DNA of 64,000 bases. It comes from Yamagishiella unicocca (taxonomy: Eukaryota; Chlorophyta; Chlorophyceae; Chlamydomonadales; Volvocaceae). The notes beneath the pieces were generated by a model. The model was given only the letters and a program-made list of their open reading frames with translations. It was not told the origin of the DNA and did no database searches. Of this stretch, positions 1 through 12,291 are shown piece by piece (the stretch's first letter is position 1; the number at the start of each line of letters is the position of its first letter). The position numbers and the translations under genes were made by a program. The stretch lies in contig BDSL01000014.1 in the NCBI GenBank assembly GCA_003116995.1, positions 992,001 to 1,056,000 of the forward strand, given 5' to 3'.

Positions 1-1075
1 CCTGAGGTTGGCATGGTCGCGATCGGCTGGCGGCAACGCAGAGCCGTCGCAAAGGGCGGTCAGCTTGGCTTCTGGGTGAAGGGTGTTCCCGACCTGCGCT
101 GGGAGGTGGCTGATGGAGGGTCGATACAGCGCTATGGGCAGCGCCAGGGGCTGGTTGTTGCGCCAGGCCGGGTTACCGGGGGCCTACTGCGTCCAGTATG
201 CGATGGTGCCCGAGACTGGCACGAACACCTTTCGTTTGCTGGCGGCGCCAGGTAGGGGCTAGGGGGCGTTACAGGCCATGTGGGTTCTGAGCGGAGGGCA
301 GGCGGAACAGCAGGGATGGGTGGGCGTCAAGGACGATGGCGGATGCGGGTGCTGGTGCTGGGATGTGTTTTGGGAGCGCAAAGGGTGGGGCATCTTTGCC
401 ACGACCCGGGGTGACCAGCCGTGGTTCGCAAATCATCGGGGTTGGGTTTGGACGGGAGGTGGGGTGGGACGGAGTGGCCGTGGCAAGGGCCGCGAGCGCC
501 GCGATTTAGTGTCGAGTGCGGCTGTGGCCCTTAACGCCTAACGAGGTGATCGTCGACTAGGTTGTAGGAACCCTTAACACCCCTGCATACACGCTGCTGG
601 CGGTGGTTGTCCGACTACGTTCTAGGATCCATGCCCTCTGCCAGCTGACCTCTTGAGGATGCAAACTTGGATGGAACGCGGAGCACACAGCTGTGGGGAG
701 GGGGGCCTGCAGGGAGGCATGTTCACGTCGGAGGGGGTAGGCAGGGCGGGGCAAGGATGGCTGTGGGGACTGGAGGGTGGCTGGTGGAAAGGTGATGTGG
801 GTGGGGGATGAGGGTTGGGCTACAACCCACAGCACCCGCCGCTCCTGCACCGGCCACCACCAGCCCGCCGCTCGCGCATCGATTGACAGCGGAATGGCCC
901 ACCACGTTTCACCTGAACCGCGCTTCCGTCGCCTGTTGGCTTGCCTTGATTTGGTGAAGCATGATGTCGTATGCCGTACCACGACGTGTTTACCAGCCCG
1001 TTTTGTCCGCCGCGCCTTGCCGTGCTGTTACTGACATGCTTGGTCCTCGATTCCCCCTCCCCAAACCCCACACAG
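1..1075. other. Left edge, probable intron of the dehydrogenase gene
   Basis: I recognise no exon here. The first clear exon of the downstream dehydrogenase begins at 1076, in phase 0 after a pyrimidine-rich stretch ending in cacag. The FAD-binding N-terminal domain that the family has before this point is not encoded in these 1075 bases on either strand. The stretch is therefore most simply read as intron, with the 5' exons outside the window. Confidence 0.5.
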
Positions 1076-4000
1076 AGCCACAAGTCCCTGGTGGACGGCG
1101 TCATTAGCCTGGCTCAGCGCGTGCAGGTGCGTGAGGCGGGAGGACTGCTGGATCTGGGTCAGGGGGAGGGGCACTGTCGGGCGCAACCAAACGCAGGCGG
1201 TTGCACGGAAGTGCAAAGTTGGCGCTGCTTGCTCTTGTCTGGGTCTGGAAACAACGGTTGCCCCGCATCCGCACTGGTGCTGCGGACTGAGGCGCAATTT
1301 GGCACCGTGCGCGGCCGCGGTGTGTTTCGTCGCAATCTCCCCCCCTCCCCGCGTGCCGTCCCCCGTATATCCCCCCCCCCGGATACCGGTACCGTATACC
1401 GTCGCCCTGCCTACCGGCCGTCGCCGTAGCTCTGACAGGGCTATGAGAAGAACCCCATAGGTCGGCACTGAAAAGTAAAACCGTAGCTTCACGCAGTCGG
1501 GGTCTTAAACGTTCGGAGCTAGGGAGGTGGAGTCCGCTGACACTGCACGTCGCCGCCGTCTTTCCTCTTTCCCCACTCCCCCAGGCTGACCGGGAGCTGA
1601 CGGCGCTCATCCGCCGCAAGTTCGCCATCAAGTGCACGACGGGTGGGTGCGGCAGCGGGAGCTTCTCTGCGGAGCAGGATGGCAGGGGGCAGCTGGGAGC
1701 GCGGAGGGGTGGTCGACCCCGTGCGGCGGCGGGGCAGCTAGGGGGGCCCTAGGGCATCGTGGCGCCTTCCTTTGCTCGCGCGCTGTCGACGGCGACGGCG
1801 ACGAGCGCGGCCGTGGTGGTGGTGGTGGAAATGCCTTTCCAAGGGGTTCGGTTTGGGAGCCTTTTCACGCCTCTTTCCCCCTCCCACCTTCCAACGCCGG
1901 CTGCAAACCGTGTGTGCCCTTCGCGTTGGCGCGCCCTGCGCACACGCGTGCAGGCTACTCCATCAACGCGCTGGTGGACTTCCCGCTGGACAACCCCATC
2001 GAGATCATCAAGCACCTCATAATCGGCAGCGAGGGCACCCTGGGCTTCGTGTCGCGGGCCACCTACAACACGGTGCCGGAGTGGCCCAGCAAGGCCTCGG
2101 CCTTCATTGTCTTCCCGGACGTGCGGGCGGCCTGCACGTGAGACACGGGCGGAGGGCGGCAGTGGGACGGGGCGGCAGGGCCTGGGCAGGCAATGGCGCG
2201 TGCGGTGGCTGGGGGATCGGGTGTGGTTTTCGGGTTCATGTGATCGGGTGTGGTTTTCGGGTCCATGTGGACAAACCGTGTCACAGCAGTGCGTCGAGCC
2301 CCGATGATGCGCTTTGCACGCAATGCGCCTCTGGATCTGCTCTTGCCGGTGCTTGCCGGTGCCTCGCCCGCCACACGAACTTATTCCGCCTGCTGCTCCG
2401 CCTGCTGCTCCCCTCCCTGCCCAGCGGCGCCTCCGTGCTGCGCAATGAAACCTCCGTTGACGCCGTGGAGCTGTTCGACCGGGCGTCACTGCGCGAGTGC
2501 GAGGCCAACGAGGACATGATGCGGCTGGTGCCGGACATCAAGGTGCGGCGGGGGGGGGGTAGGGAGGGAGGGAGGGAGGGTCGGGGGGCGTGGGAGGGAG
2601 GCACAGGAGTTGAAGTGTGTTGTTGGACGCAAAAATGATACGTTGATAAAACGATGCCGAAAAATGATACACGAGGCACCGTAGCTCGGAACAGACACCC
2701 CCCCGCAACACACACACACGGCATCCCAACTTCCCTCCCCCGAACGCGCCTCCCCTCTGTTCCTCCAGGGCTGCGACCCCATGGCTGCTGCGCTGCTGAT
2801 CGAGTGCCGCGGACAAGACGAGGCGGCGCTGCAGGTGCGTGTCCGGCAGGGGGCTGGCAGGGCGACAGGCGGGGGGAGGGGAAGGGCATATAAGGCCCTC
2901 AGGGTCGCGTCCCGTCAAGGCGCCCAGCACCGGGTGGGCGGATGCAGCCCCGCTGCTGGTCGGATTCAGAAGTGTCTTCACGCCGGGACGTAACGCGCTG
3001 CCGTCGGAGCGCCGTTTTTCAATTCCCTCTGCCACCAACCAACCCCAACCTCCCATACACATCGTCGTGATCCTGCCCGCTCCCCCCATCCTCCCTCAGG
3101 CCCGCATCGACGAGGTCATCCGCGTGCTCACCGCCGCCGGGCTGCCCCTGGGCGCCAAGGCGGCCGAGCCCCGCCCCATCAGCGCCTACCCCTTCCACCA
3201 TGATCCCAAGAACTCAAAGGCCTTCTGGGACGTCCGCAGGGTGAGCTGAGGGGAGAAGGGAGTGGACGGGGAGGGCGGGGGGCACATGGGTTGGACGAGG
3301 GTCAGCGGCGGCACACAGGTCGCGACGCTTCGGCACAGGCATCGTAGTGTGTCTGGGACTGTAAGGAGCAGCAGGACCACACCGACGGCGCGCCGGTCGT
3401 GGGGGCCGTGTTGCAGCAGCGAGGAGCGGAATGGGACCCAGCCCGCAACCGGAAGCCAAGCTTAAGAAGGCGGTGCGTGCTGCGTTAGCATTGCAGTACA
3501 CGTAAAACTATGGTGCATTTTCAGGGCCTTTTGCAGATCTGGCCGAATTCGAAAGAGTGAATATTATTATTGTACATGCCTTGAAGAGTCCACCGTAAAC
3601 ATTTGGTGGGGGACAATTGGCGAAGTCCCTGTGCATGTGCTGCAACCCCTGACTGGCGGACGTCGGCATGTGGCAGGAGGGGTCATTTGCGTGTACCAGC
3701 TGTGCAAATATCATTTTCACAGCCATGGTTCGAAAGCACTACCACGCCGCGCCGGCGACCCCACCGGCGCGCTTCCGTTCCAACAACCCTTCCGCGCGCT
3801 CCCGGCCCCCCCCTCCCCCGGCCTCCAGGGCCTTATCCCCATCGTCGGCGCCGCCCGCGAGCCCGGCACGTCCATGTTGATCGAGGACGTGGCCTGCCCC
3901 GTGGACAAGCTGGCTGACATGATGATCGACCTCATCGACATGTTCCAGCGCTTCGGCTACAACGACGCCTCGTGCTTCGGCCACGCGCTGGAGGGCAACC

Positions 4001-7000
4001 TGCACCTGGTGTTCGCGCAGGTGGGTGCGTGTGGATGCGTGGCTGGGGGTTGAAGTGTGCGCGTGTCGGAGCCGGTGTACCGCGGAAGGGGGGGGGAAGA
4101 AAAAATCGGCGAGCAGCAACCGGAGTAAATACGCCCGGTGTTCTTGGGGTGTGAGAGGAGGCTCGTGGGTCGGCACAGAGAAGTAGAATCTGTCGGGAAG
4201 CGTCTGGTATCACACGTTTGGGGATGCATGCTGGAGAACTTGGTTGCGGTAAACTAGGTCCGGTGTATATGCGTGGTTGGCGGGAGCTACGGTGAGCTCC
4301 AGGAAGCGCTGCTGCAGGGGAAGTTTCGCATGCAACCGTAGGTCTTCCTTCTGTTCTATGACTAGGTAGTGCCGCTACCCCCCTTGATCAGCCCTTCGAC
4401 CCCGTCCCTCAAGTACGCCTCCCCCCTTACCGTTAAGACCCTGTAGTGTAACCGGTACTTCATGCCCCCTCACCTCGTGCGACACAGGGTTTCCGCAACA
4501 AGGACGAGGTGCAGCGGTTCGCTGACATGATGGAGGAGATGTGCTACATCGTGGCCACCAAGCACAGCGGCAGCCTCAAGGGAGAGCACGGCACGGGTGA
4601 GACGTAGGCGCTGCTGACCCGGGGAGGCAGGGAAGAGGAGGGAAGGGTGGAGGCGGGGAGAGGAGGGAGCGTGGGGCGGAGGAAGGCGCGCACCGAACCA
4701 AAATTGGGCGTGGGGAATGTGCGTGGAGAGGTCTCATGCATTCGTGTGCTCGATACCCTCCGTCACACGCAATTCCTCAACCACTACTGGTACTCGTTCA
4801 GAATACCAGCGAGTACGCGCTTCCTGACGCAACTTAAACGGACCGCGCTGCCCTTCCCCCCGCTAAGCAAAACGTTTGTCCTAAACGGTTTCTTAGGGCA
4901 TCCACGGGTCTTCCTCGAACCCCCCGCTAAGCCCCGTTTCCTCAGTCGTGTAACCGGGACTTCTCGCCCCCCCCCCTAGGCCGCAACGTGGCGCCCTTCG
5001 TGGAGATGGAGTGGGGCAACAAGGCGTACGAGCTGATGTGGGAGCTCAAGTCGCTGTTCGACCCCAGCTACACGCTCAACCCCGGAGTCATCCTTAACCG
5101 CGACGCCGACGCGCACGTCAAGTTCCTCAAGCCGTCGCCCGCCGCCTCGCCCATCGTCAACCGCTGCATCGAGTGCGGCTTCTGCGAGTCCAACTGCCCC
5201 TCGCGCGACATCACCCTCACCCCCCGGCAGCGCATCACCGTGTACAGGGAGATGTTCCGCCTCAAGTCGCTGGGCTCGGAGGCTAACGAGGCGGAGAAGA
5301 AGCAGCTGGCGGTGAGGGAGGGCGGCGGGGGGAGCAGCGGGGGCCATGTGGGGTTGGGTGCGGGCGGTGACGGTGACGGCAGGTTGGGTTTTCCGTTGTC
5401 GGGTGGCGCGGATGAAGCGATGAAGTGGACCCGGTGTGGATGTACCTGGGGTTGGAGCCGCTCCAGCTGCTCGCTGACCCCCCCCCCCCCCCGCGCCTTA
5501 ACTCGGGGTCCCCACGCTCGGCGCTGCGTGCAGGCGATGACCAGCTCGTACGCCTACGAGGGCGAGCAGACCTGCGCCGCCGACGGCATGTGCCAGGAGA
5601 AGTGCCCAGTCAAGATCAACACGGGAGACATGATCAAGGTGGGCGTGGAACGGCGGTTGGGTGGGTTGGGTGGAGAACCCACCAGCGGGCGGCGGAAGCG
5701 GCAGGCCGCGCCTCCGTTCCTGCTCTTTGGCGCGCCGCTCCGTTGCACCATCACCTTCACCGCCCTCGGTTTGTCGGCCGTGGATTCGCGGATTCTCTTA
5801 TCAAACCCCCCCTTGCGCTGGCCCCGCTACACACCTGTGCTGGCAGCCACGTGCCACCTCCCTCAACATACGCACCACCCTCAAAAGGGTGTCGACCACA
5901 CCTAGGGATCGTTGCCCGTCGCTACGTTCCACTCGTCAGGTCCGCCACCCTCCTCCGACTCATCCGCCCACACTCCGCCCTGCCCCCCTGCCCTCCCTGC
6001 ACCCCACCGCCCCCCCCAAAGGCCATGCGCGCGGAACAGATGGAGGAGGCCAAGTCCGCCAGCGGCACCGCCATGTTCATGGCCAACAACTTCGGAGTCA
6101 TCAACGCAGCAGTGCCGCGGTTCCTCAACATGGTCAACCTGGCGCACAGGTGTGTGTGGGGGGGGGAGGAAACACCGTGTAATCGGCGCACGCGAAGCGG
6201 TATCAGTGTCCTGGCAGGGTGGCGCTTGAGCGCGGCCTCGAGGCGGCAGCGGCTGGTGCCGTATGATCGACCCACAGCAGCCACGAAACCGACACGTTGG
6301 CCAACTCCCTCCCCCACCTTCACCGCCCTCGGTTTGTCGGCCGTGGATTCGCGGATTCCCTTATCAAACCCCCCTCCCTCCCCCCCCCTCCTCCCTCCCA
6401 CGGCAGCATCGTGGGGCCCAAGCCGCTGGAGGCCATCTCCCGCGCCCTCAACGCCGCCACCAACCACTTCGTCCCCGTGTGGAACCCCTACATGCCCAAG
6501 GGCGCAGCGCCGCTCAAGGGTGGGTCGCACCGCCGCCACCAGCACTGCTGCCAACGTAGCACCACCACCAGGGCTCGAGGGAGAGGGGTGCTCGGCGGAT
6601 GGGGCGGCTGCGTATGCGCCAGGCACGGCGGTGCCTGGATCCATTCGGACTGGTCTCATCCTCCGAAACCGCAGTTGGCCCCCATCACGTGCGCCTCTCG
6701 GCTTTCGTTGCTGAGCTGCCTGGACGGATGACACCTGGATGGGTGGCACCACCCACCCGCCCCCTCACCCTGCTGCTCCCCCCCCTCCACAATGCGCCAG
6801 CTATCCTATCCGTGTGGCGTTACTGGTTTTTATGCCAACCCCTCATCTTCACAACCACATGTCTGAAGACTATGCGCCAACTAGTTTCTACCCTCGGCTT
6901 CCTATGTCGCGTAACCTGGTCTTCTCGTTCCCTGCCCGGCCGCCCCCACAGTGCCCGCTCCTCAGGCCGCGCCCGCTGCCGCCGCCGGCATTCCCCGCCG

Positions 7001-9422
7001 CGTTGTGTACATGCCCAGCTGCGTGACCCGCATGATGGGCCCCGCGGCGGGCGACAGCGAGACGGCGCCGGTGCACGAGAAGATCATGAGCCTCTTCTCC
7101 AAGGCGGGATACGAGGTGCGGCGGGAGGGAGCGAGGGAGGGAGGGAGGGAGGGAGGGAGGGAGGGAGGGAGGGAGGGAGGGAGGGAGGGAGGGAAAGCAC
7201 CCGCCGTGTCGGGTAGTGTGACAAGCTGGTCACGGGGACTCTGGGTGCGGTTGCAGAGCGATGGGAACGTGGGTGGTCGGCTCCGCTCCACGTTCCCCTG
7301 GCAAGCCAGCCACTCACCCGCTCCGTGATGTGCCGCAATCCCGCGCTGCAGGTGATCATCCCCGAGGGCATCAGCAGCCAGTGCTGCGGCATGATGTTCA
7401 ACAGGTGCGGTGGGCGGGGGAGGGGGGCGGGGGCCGGGGTCGGCTGTGGGGAGTGCGTGAAGGGACAGGCTGGTTTTGTGCTTCTTGTCAACAGTACCGC
7501 CACCGCCCGCTTTTTGCCTCACAATCATGCCGGCCTGCTCAAGAGTCGGAACACACAGCGCCTCCCTCACCACCACCCCATCCCTTCCCGCTCTCCCCCT
7601 CTCCCTCCTCTCCCCGCCGTCTCCCCCTCAGCCGCGGCTTCAAGGACGCCGCCGCCGCCAAGGGCGCCGACCTGGAGGCCGCGCTGCTCAAGGCCTCGGA
7701 CAACGGCAAGATCCCCATCGTCATGGACACCTCACCCTGCCTGGCGCAGGTGCGGGATGATGCACCGGTGCTGGCGTCGTGGGGGGAACACGGAAGGGGC
7801 TCGGGACCATGCCCGCTTGCCTGACATGCCGCAGCGCCGATGCCTCCGGCGACGCCGCCACTCGCACACACGGCCACAGCTCCCAAGCCAGTCAAGCCAT
7901 GGTTGCTCCCCCCCTCTCTTGTGAAACACACCCCCTCCGGGTGCCGAGGCGGCCACTCACCAGTGCTCTGCCCTGCCCGCCTGCATCTCGCGCCGCCCTT
8001 GCTCCGCCTGTAGGTGAAGAGCCAGATCTCGGAGCCCTCGCTGCGCTTTGCGCTGTACGAGCCCGTGGAGTTCATCAGGTGGGTGGGCTGCAAGGAGAAT
8101 TTGGGTTGGGCCGCGGCGCTAGGGGGGCTTTCGCGGCGCTAGAGGGGCCAGCAACCAGATCCCGTCGGCGCCTCTTTCCCCTCCGACGGACCATCACCTC
8201 CATCCGCAACTTACTTACCGTCTTCCAGTGGTTTACTGGCTCACCGATGACCCTGCCTTGTCAAATGCTGCCTTTACCACCGCGCCCTCCTTAATCCCCC
8301 CCGTCTGCCCCTGTCCCCCCCCTTTTTCCCCCCGCGCTGCAGGCACTTCCTGGTCGACAAGCTCGAGTGGCGCAAGGTGCGGGACCAGGTCGCCGTACAT
8401 GTGCCCTGCTCGTCCAAGAAGATGGGCATCGAGGAGTCGTTCTCCAAGCTGGCGGGGCTGTGCGCGCACGAGGTGGGTGGGGGCTGTGGGCGGCTGGTGC
8501 CTCGGAATATGACCTGACTCGTCCAACACGTACAGAGCTCGTTGATTCTGCCCGCACGCTGTCTGCGACTTCCACCGATGTTTCAGCGGCGGCAGCGGCC
8601 CCCCCCCCTTGTCCTAATCGGTTTTACGTTTCAGTTCCGACCCACGGGTTTCCTTTCGAGTAACCCCCCCCCAATCCATCAATCGGCTATCACGGTCGTC
8701 GGGTCCGCGCTGGTGGGGCTTGGTGGTTGACGACTGGCCTGCCGAGTCATGTCCTCCCCAGCCCAGGCCCGCCCTTCCACACTCCCTGTTAACACTCTCC
8801 CTTTCCGACTCAACCCCGCATTTCCTGGGAACGTCATCAAAACAACAAACCAATTCGGACCCCGTGCCTCCTCCACCTCCCTTACCGCCCCCTCCCCCCC
8901 AGGTTGTGCCTTCTGGCATCCCCTGCTGCGGTATGGCTGGCGACCGCGGCATGCGCTACCCCGAGCTGACTGGCGCCTCGCTGCAGCACCTCAACCTGCC
9001 CAAGACCTGCACCGACGGCTACTCTACCAGCCGCACATGCGAGATGTCGTTGTCCAACCACTCGGGCATCAACTTCCGGTGAGAGCAAAGGAGCGAGAAG
9101 AGATACCTTAACCCCATAAGGAGGGGAGGTTCGCTAAATGTTTGTTGTTTACTTAATGAAGACGCAACTGGTGCTTTAGTTTGCTTCAACTTCCGGTGAG
9201 AGCAAGCGAGAGAGAAGAGGGATTGGATCAGCAACGGGACGGGGATGAGCTCGCCTTCTCGATTGTCGGGCGGGATTGCCTTCGCGACTCGACCCAATAA
9301 CCCGCATCCCTAAACCCCGCCCGCTCCCGCCCCGTGTCGCCGCCGTACCAATATCGTACAGGGGCCTTGTGTACCTGGTGGACGAGGCCACCACCGCCAA
9401 GAAGGCACCCGCCTCAGCGTAA
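1076..9422 (+). CDS. GYD1: D-lactate/glycolate dehydrogenase, FAD-linked oxidase fused to Fe-S/CCG domain (5' partial)
   Basis: Oxidises a 2-hydroxyacid (glycolate or D-lactate), passing electrons through FAD and Fe-S centres; in Chlamydomonas the fused enzyme of this type is the mitochondrial glycolate dehydrogenase of photorespiration. Exons: 1076-1126, 1585-1642, 1954-2137, 2425-2542, 2769-2834, 3100-3240, 3829-4020, 4488-4596, 4980-5311, 5534-5638, 6022-6149, 6407-6519, 6952-7115, 7352-7404, 7632-7749, 8014-8078, 8343-8472, 8903-9078, 9362-9422. All phases agree, giving 787 residues plus TAA. Seen: FAD-oxidase C-domain landmarks (IGSEGTLGF, KGEHGTGRNVAPF), two ferredoxin-type clusters (CxxCxxCxxxCP in exon 9, CxxxxxCxxxCP in exon 10), then two CCG motifs (SSQCCGMM, GIPCCGMAGDRG) with their partner cysteines. 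The N-terminal FAD-binding domain, roughly 200-300 residues, lies outside the window. The symbol rests on architecture; a D-lactate-specific paralogue is the alternative. Confidence 0.88.
5751..5812 (+). repeat. Dispersed intronic repeat, copy 1
   Basis: A stretch containing GTTTGTCGGCCGTGGATTCG followed by CGGATT and TTATCAAACCCCCC. It lies in the intron between dehydrogenase exons 10 and 11. Near-identical copies occur at 6315-6373, in part at 19312-19353 (+), and inverted at 14325-14375. Confidence 0.8.
6315..6373 (+). repeat. Dispersed intronic repeat, copy 2
   Basis: Nearly identical to the copy at 5751-5812 but in the next intron but none of the same gene, ending about 33 bases before the 3' splice site at 6406. 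Same orientation as the gene. Confidence 0.8.
7122..7194 (+). repeat. (GGGA)n microsatellite in an intron
   Basis: About 18 near-perfect GGGA units directly after the 5' splice site of the intron that follows dehydrogenase exon 13. No coding role. Confidence 0.9.
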
Positions 9423-10632
9423 GCGGAGCGAGGCGGCCCGCGCACGTTGAGAGGGGCCAGAGGGGCGTGACCACGGCCGCGACTTCTCGCCCTCCGGCCA
9501 GCCGGTATCTTGAGCCGTCGCGTGCCGATGGGGAGGCGGAAGGGCCCGGAGTGGCTCCGCATCACCCGTCTGACCGCGACGATGGAAACCTAATAGTTTA
9601 TTGGCATTGAATTGGTGCTTCTGCAAACCCGCGGCGACTACGGGGCTCAGGCCTGCCGGTTGCAAGGCTGCTTGATGCAGCGGAGAGGCGGGGATGCTGG
9701 TGTGCTTGGGCAGAGGGGCCGGGCGCCGCAGCGGCTGAATGGGGTCGGCAGCTCGGGGCGTGAGGGGCATAATGTGGGTCGGGGCGGGGCGGGGCGGCCC
9801 CAGGGATACAGATCATTTTTGCGATTCTACCGCTACAAGCCACGCGGCGGTGGCATGACCGATGATGCGGTTATTATGGTACCTCCGGCGCCGAGTGTGG
9901 GAATGCACATGCCTGTCTCAGGGTCCCGGTCGTTCCGCGCTGCCTGGGTCGGTAGCGGAAAGGCCCCCCCCCTGCGGCGCCGAGTGCTGCTTGGTGCAGC
10001 TGCTGCTTAACGCGAGGGAGCGCGACTCGGCAGCGGTCCTGGGCCCGGGCCGGAAGCGATGGCGTCGCACGGCCACGTGCTCTCTTTTTGCGGGGCGGAC
10101 GCTGGCGGTCGGTGAGCCCCCTTCCGGCGCTTTGAACGCAGCGCGCCGCGATTTTGGTTCCTGGTTGGCATTGTTGGCGCGTTTGTGCGAAAATGTGCGA
10201 AAAATATTGTGTGCGTGTCCCCGTTGTATGAGGAGTGGAGAGTGTGTCGCTTCGTGCGCACAGCATGGATATGATCGGCTTATATCGATATTAGGGCTTG
10301 CTTGTCACACATACGGTAGACAACACCGCGCCATGCTGTAGTGCGCCGCGTCAGGGGGGGGAGTCTGGGGGATGAGTCGGGCGCCGACTATGCTCAGCTG
10401 TCGGCTCGTTGCTTAACACGAGGGACGGCAGGTTTCTGTGAAGGGAGACCCCACGACGGAAGAAATATGTCCTGTCGCGCTTGAACGACTGCTACACCAT
10501 TGGTGTGGCACGTGAGCAGCCGGAGCCTTTGGTGCATGTACAGGTTGGGCGCGTCAGGCCGCCGGTGCTGCATGTGGGTCAGTTCGCTCGGGCGGATTGG
10601 TTTCTTGAAGGTGCGTGTTCCCCCTAACGAGG

Positions 10633-10678
10633 AATAACCTTTGTTAGTACGGCGCAATAACCTTTGTTAGTACGGCGC
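10633..10678. repeat. Perfect 23-bp tandem duplication
   Basis: Two consecutive identical 23-base units beginning AATAACCTTTGTTAGTACGG. No function is apparent. Confidence 0.9.
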
Positions 10679-10830
10679 GGACGGACCCTTGGGGCAGGCG
10701 CTGGGATCTTCAGGCCGGCGCCCCAGGTGGCGGACGGCGGCATTGCGCACCCAGGCGCGAATGTAATGAATGCTAACGCTGGCTGCCTGTTCGAACCAGG
10801 CGTTCTCCCCGCTCGATCCTCCCCCCTGCT

Positions 10831-10892
10831 GTGGTACTAGCAACTGCTACAGTGGGTGTACGATGTAGCCATCGGGCGCATCGCCTGGTTTG
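10831..10892 (-). mobile_element. Retroposon 3'-end copy (minus strand)
   Basis: The reverse complement reads GGCGATGCGCCCGATGG and then CCCACTGTAG..GTT, matching the shared 3' end of a repeat family seen most completely at 61081-61160. It is diverged and no flanking target-site duplication was found. Confidence 0.6.
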
Positions 10893-11559
10893 AAAGGGAC
10901 GCATGAATAGGAGAAAAACCCGCTGACCGAGGTGCCGAATGTGGTGTTCGGCCTCGGTCGGGTAGATACGGTGCATTTCTTACGTGTACTTGCTGCAGTG
11001 TCGGACACAGATGAATCGGGGGTCAGCGAAGCTAAATGTAAAACAGGGGAAGAAGCCGCTGTAGGATCGAGATGGAAGATAGCGGGCGGCTGCGAAAAGG
11101 TGGCGGGGTTTCGACGGCCCGCGTGCAGGGCGTTCGGGTTGGGGAATTCTGTTAGCAGCGACTTATTGGAACAGGCCAGCAGCAGATCCTGTATCGCACG
11201 GGGATGGAGGCACAGGGTGGTGGGACACAGGAAGGTGCAATGGGGATCCGGTAATGTTGCTGGTTGCGCCCGGAAAGGACCGACCGTGGATCCTGTACGG
11301 CCGACAGCTAGTTGGAAATGGCACTGCTAGCACACTGAGCATCCAGTCATGCCCTGAAACGTAGCGCATATCAACACCCTTTGCTCTAGTTTATGTGTCG
11401 GAGGGCCATTATCCTACGCCTACTAGTAGTATTCTGACACGCCATAAAGTTTCAGAAAGCACATTTACTTCTCTAATCAATTATTGCCATGCTGTTGTAT
11501 ACATTGAGATAGTCCTGTCTGCTGACCAGGTTCTTAGGCCGCCATAATTGTCTGCTTTC

Positions 11560-12291
11560 ATGGCTGCCTCAACGTTAGTTGCAGTGGGCGGCAAAGGCAG
11601 CAACCCTAAAACAACCTTATATATCGGTGGCTTGGAAGAGACTGTAAACGAAGCGACGCTTCATGCAGCGTTCCTGCCATTTGGGGAGATCAAGGAAGTA
11701 AACATTCCCTTAGACCATGCTACGGGAACACATCGAGGCTTCGGCTTCGTGGAGTACGAGGAAAAGGAGGACGCTGCTGCTGCGATCGACAACATGCACA
11801 ATGCAGAACTGTTCGGAAGGGTGCTAAAGGTTAACTACGCCCAACCAATGAAAATAAAGGGTGGCGACAAGGGCTGGAGCCACCTACCCGTCTGGGCCGA
11901 CACGGACCGATACATAGAGAACCTCGACGCTGAGGTGGGCGCACACGCCGGGCGCACGCCCTTCTTGAATTCCCTCCTCCCGCCCTTTCGCTTCACGGCT
12001 TCCCTCTGCTTGCAACCCGGGATATGAGTGGGGGTGAGGGGTATAGGCTTTCAGGGGCATCAAATCGGGGACTGGGAGGTCGCGGTGAGGTGGGTCCAGC
12101 ACATGGCGCTCAAGTGCTACTCCGCTTTTTCCGGAAGCACCCGCTGCGGCTTGACTTGCTGCGCTCGCTCCTATGCCATTCTGCAGAACGAGCTGGACGA
12201 GTATGAGAAGGAGCAGCGGAAGCAGAAGGCTAAGGAGGCAGCGGCAGCGCAGGAGGGCGCAGAGCAGCCAGCAGCACCGGCACCCGCGTAA
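11560..12291 (+). CDS. RRM-domain protein, cyclophilin E (PPIE)-type RNA-binding domain
   Basis: A 159-residue protein from exons 11560-11934 and 12187-12291 (phase 0 junction, donor gtgggc, acceptor ctgcag). One RNA-recognition motif fills residues 18-98: RNP2 is LYIGGL and RNP1 is RGFGFVEY, and the text around them ([34 protein letters not shown]) follows the RRM of the nuclear peptidyl-prolyl isomerase PPIE closely. PPIE then has a cyclophilin domain; here a short acidic/basic helix rich in K, E and Q and an Ala/Pro tail end the protein instead. The ATG at 11560 is the first in frame. Probable role: nuclear pre-mRNA or spliceosome-associated RNA binding. Family assignment is secure, the specific role is inferred. 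Confidence 0.88.

Larger units (their letters stand above)
9423..11559. other. Intergenic region between dehydrogenase and RRM gene
   Basis: No convincing coding exon on either strand. The first part should be the 3' UTR of the dehydrogenase gene; the nearest TGTAA is far downstream at 10762-10766, so I do not assign a poly(A) site. The region holds a 23-bp tandem duplication (10633-10678), a retroposon 3' end (10831-10892) and, from about 11370, more AT-rich sequence that probably contains the promoter and 5' UTR of the RRM gene. Confidence 0.5.
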
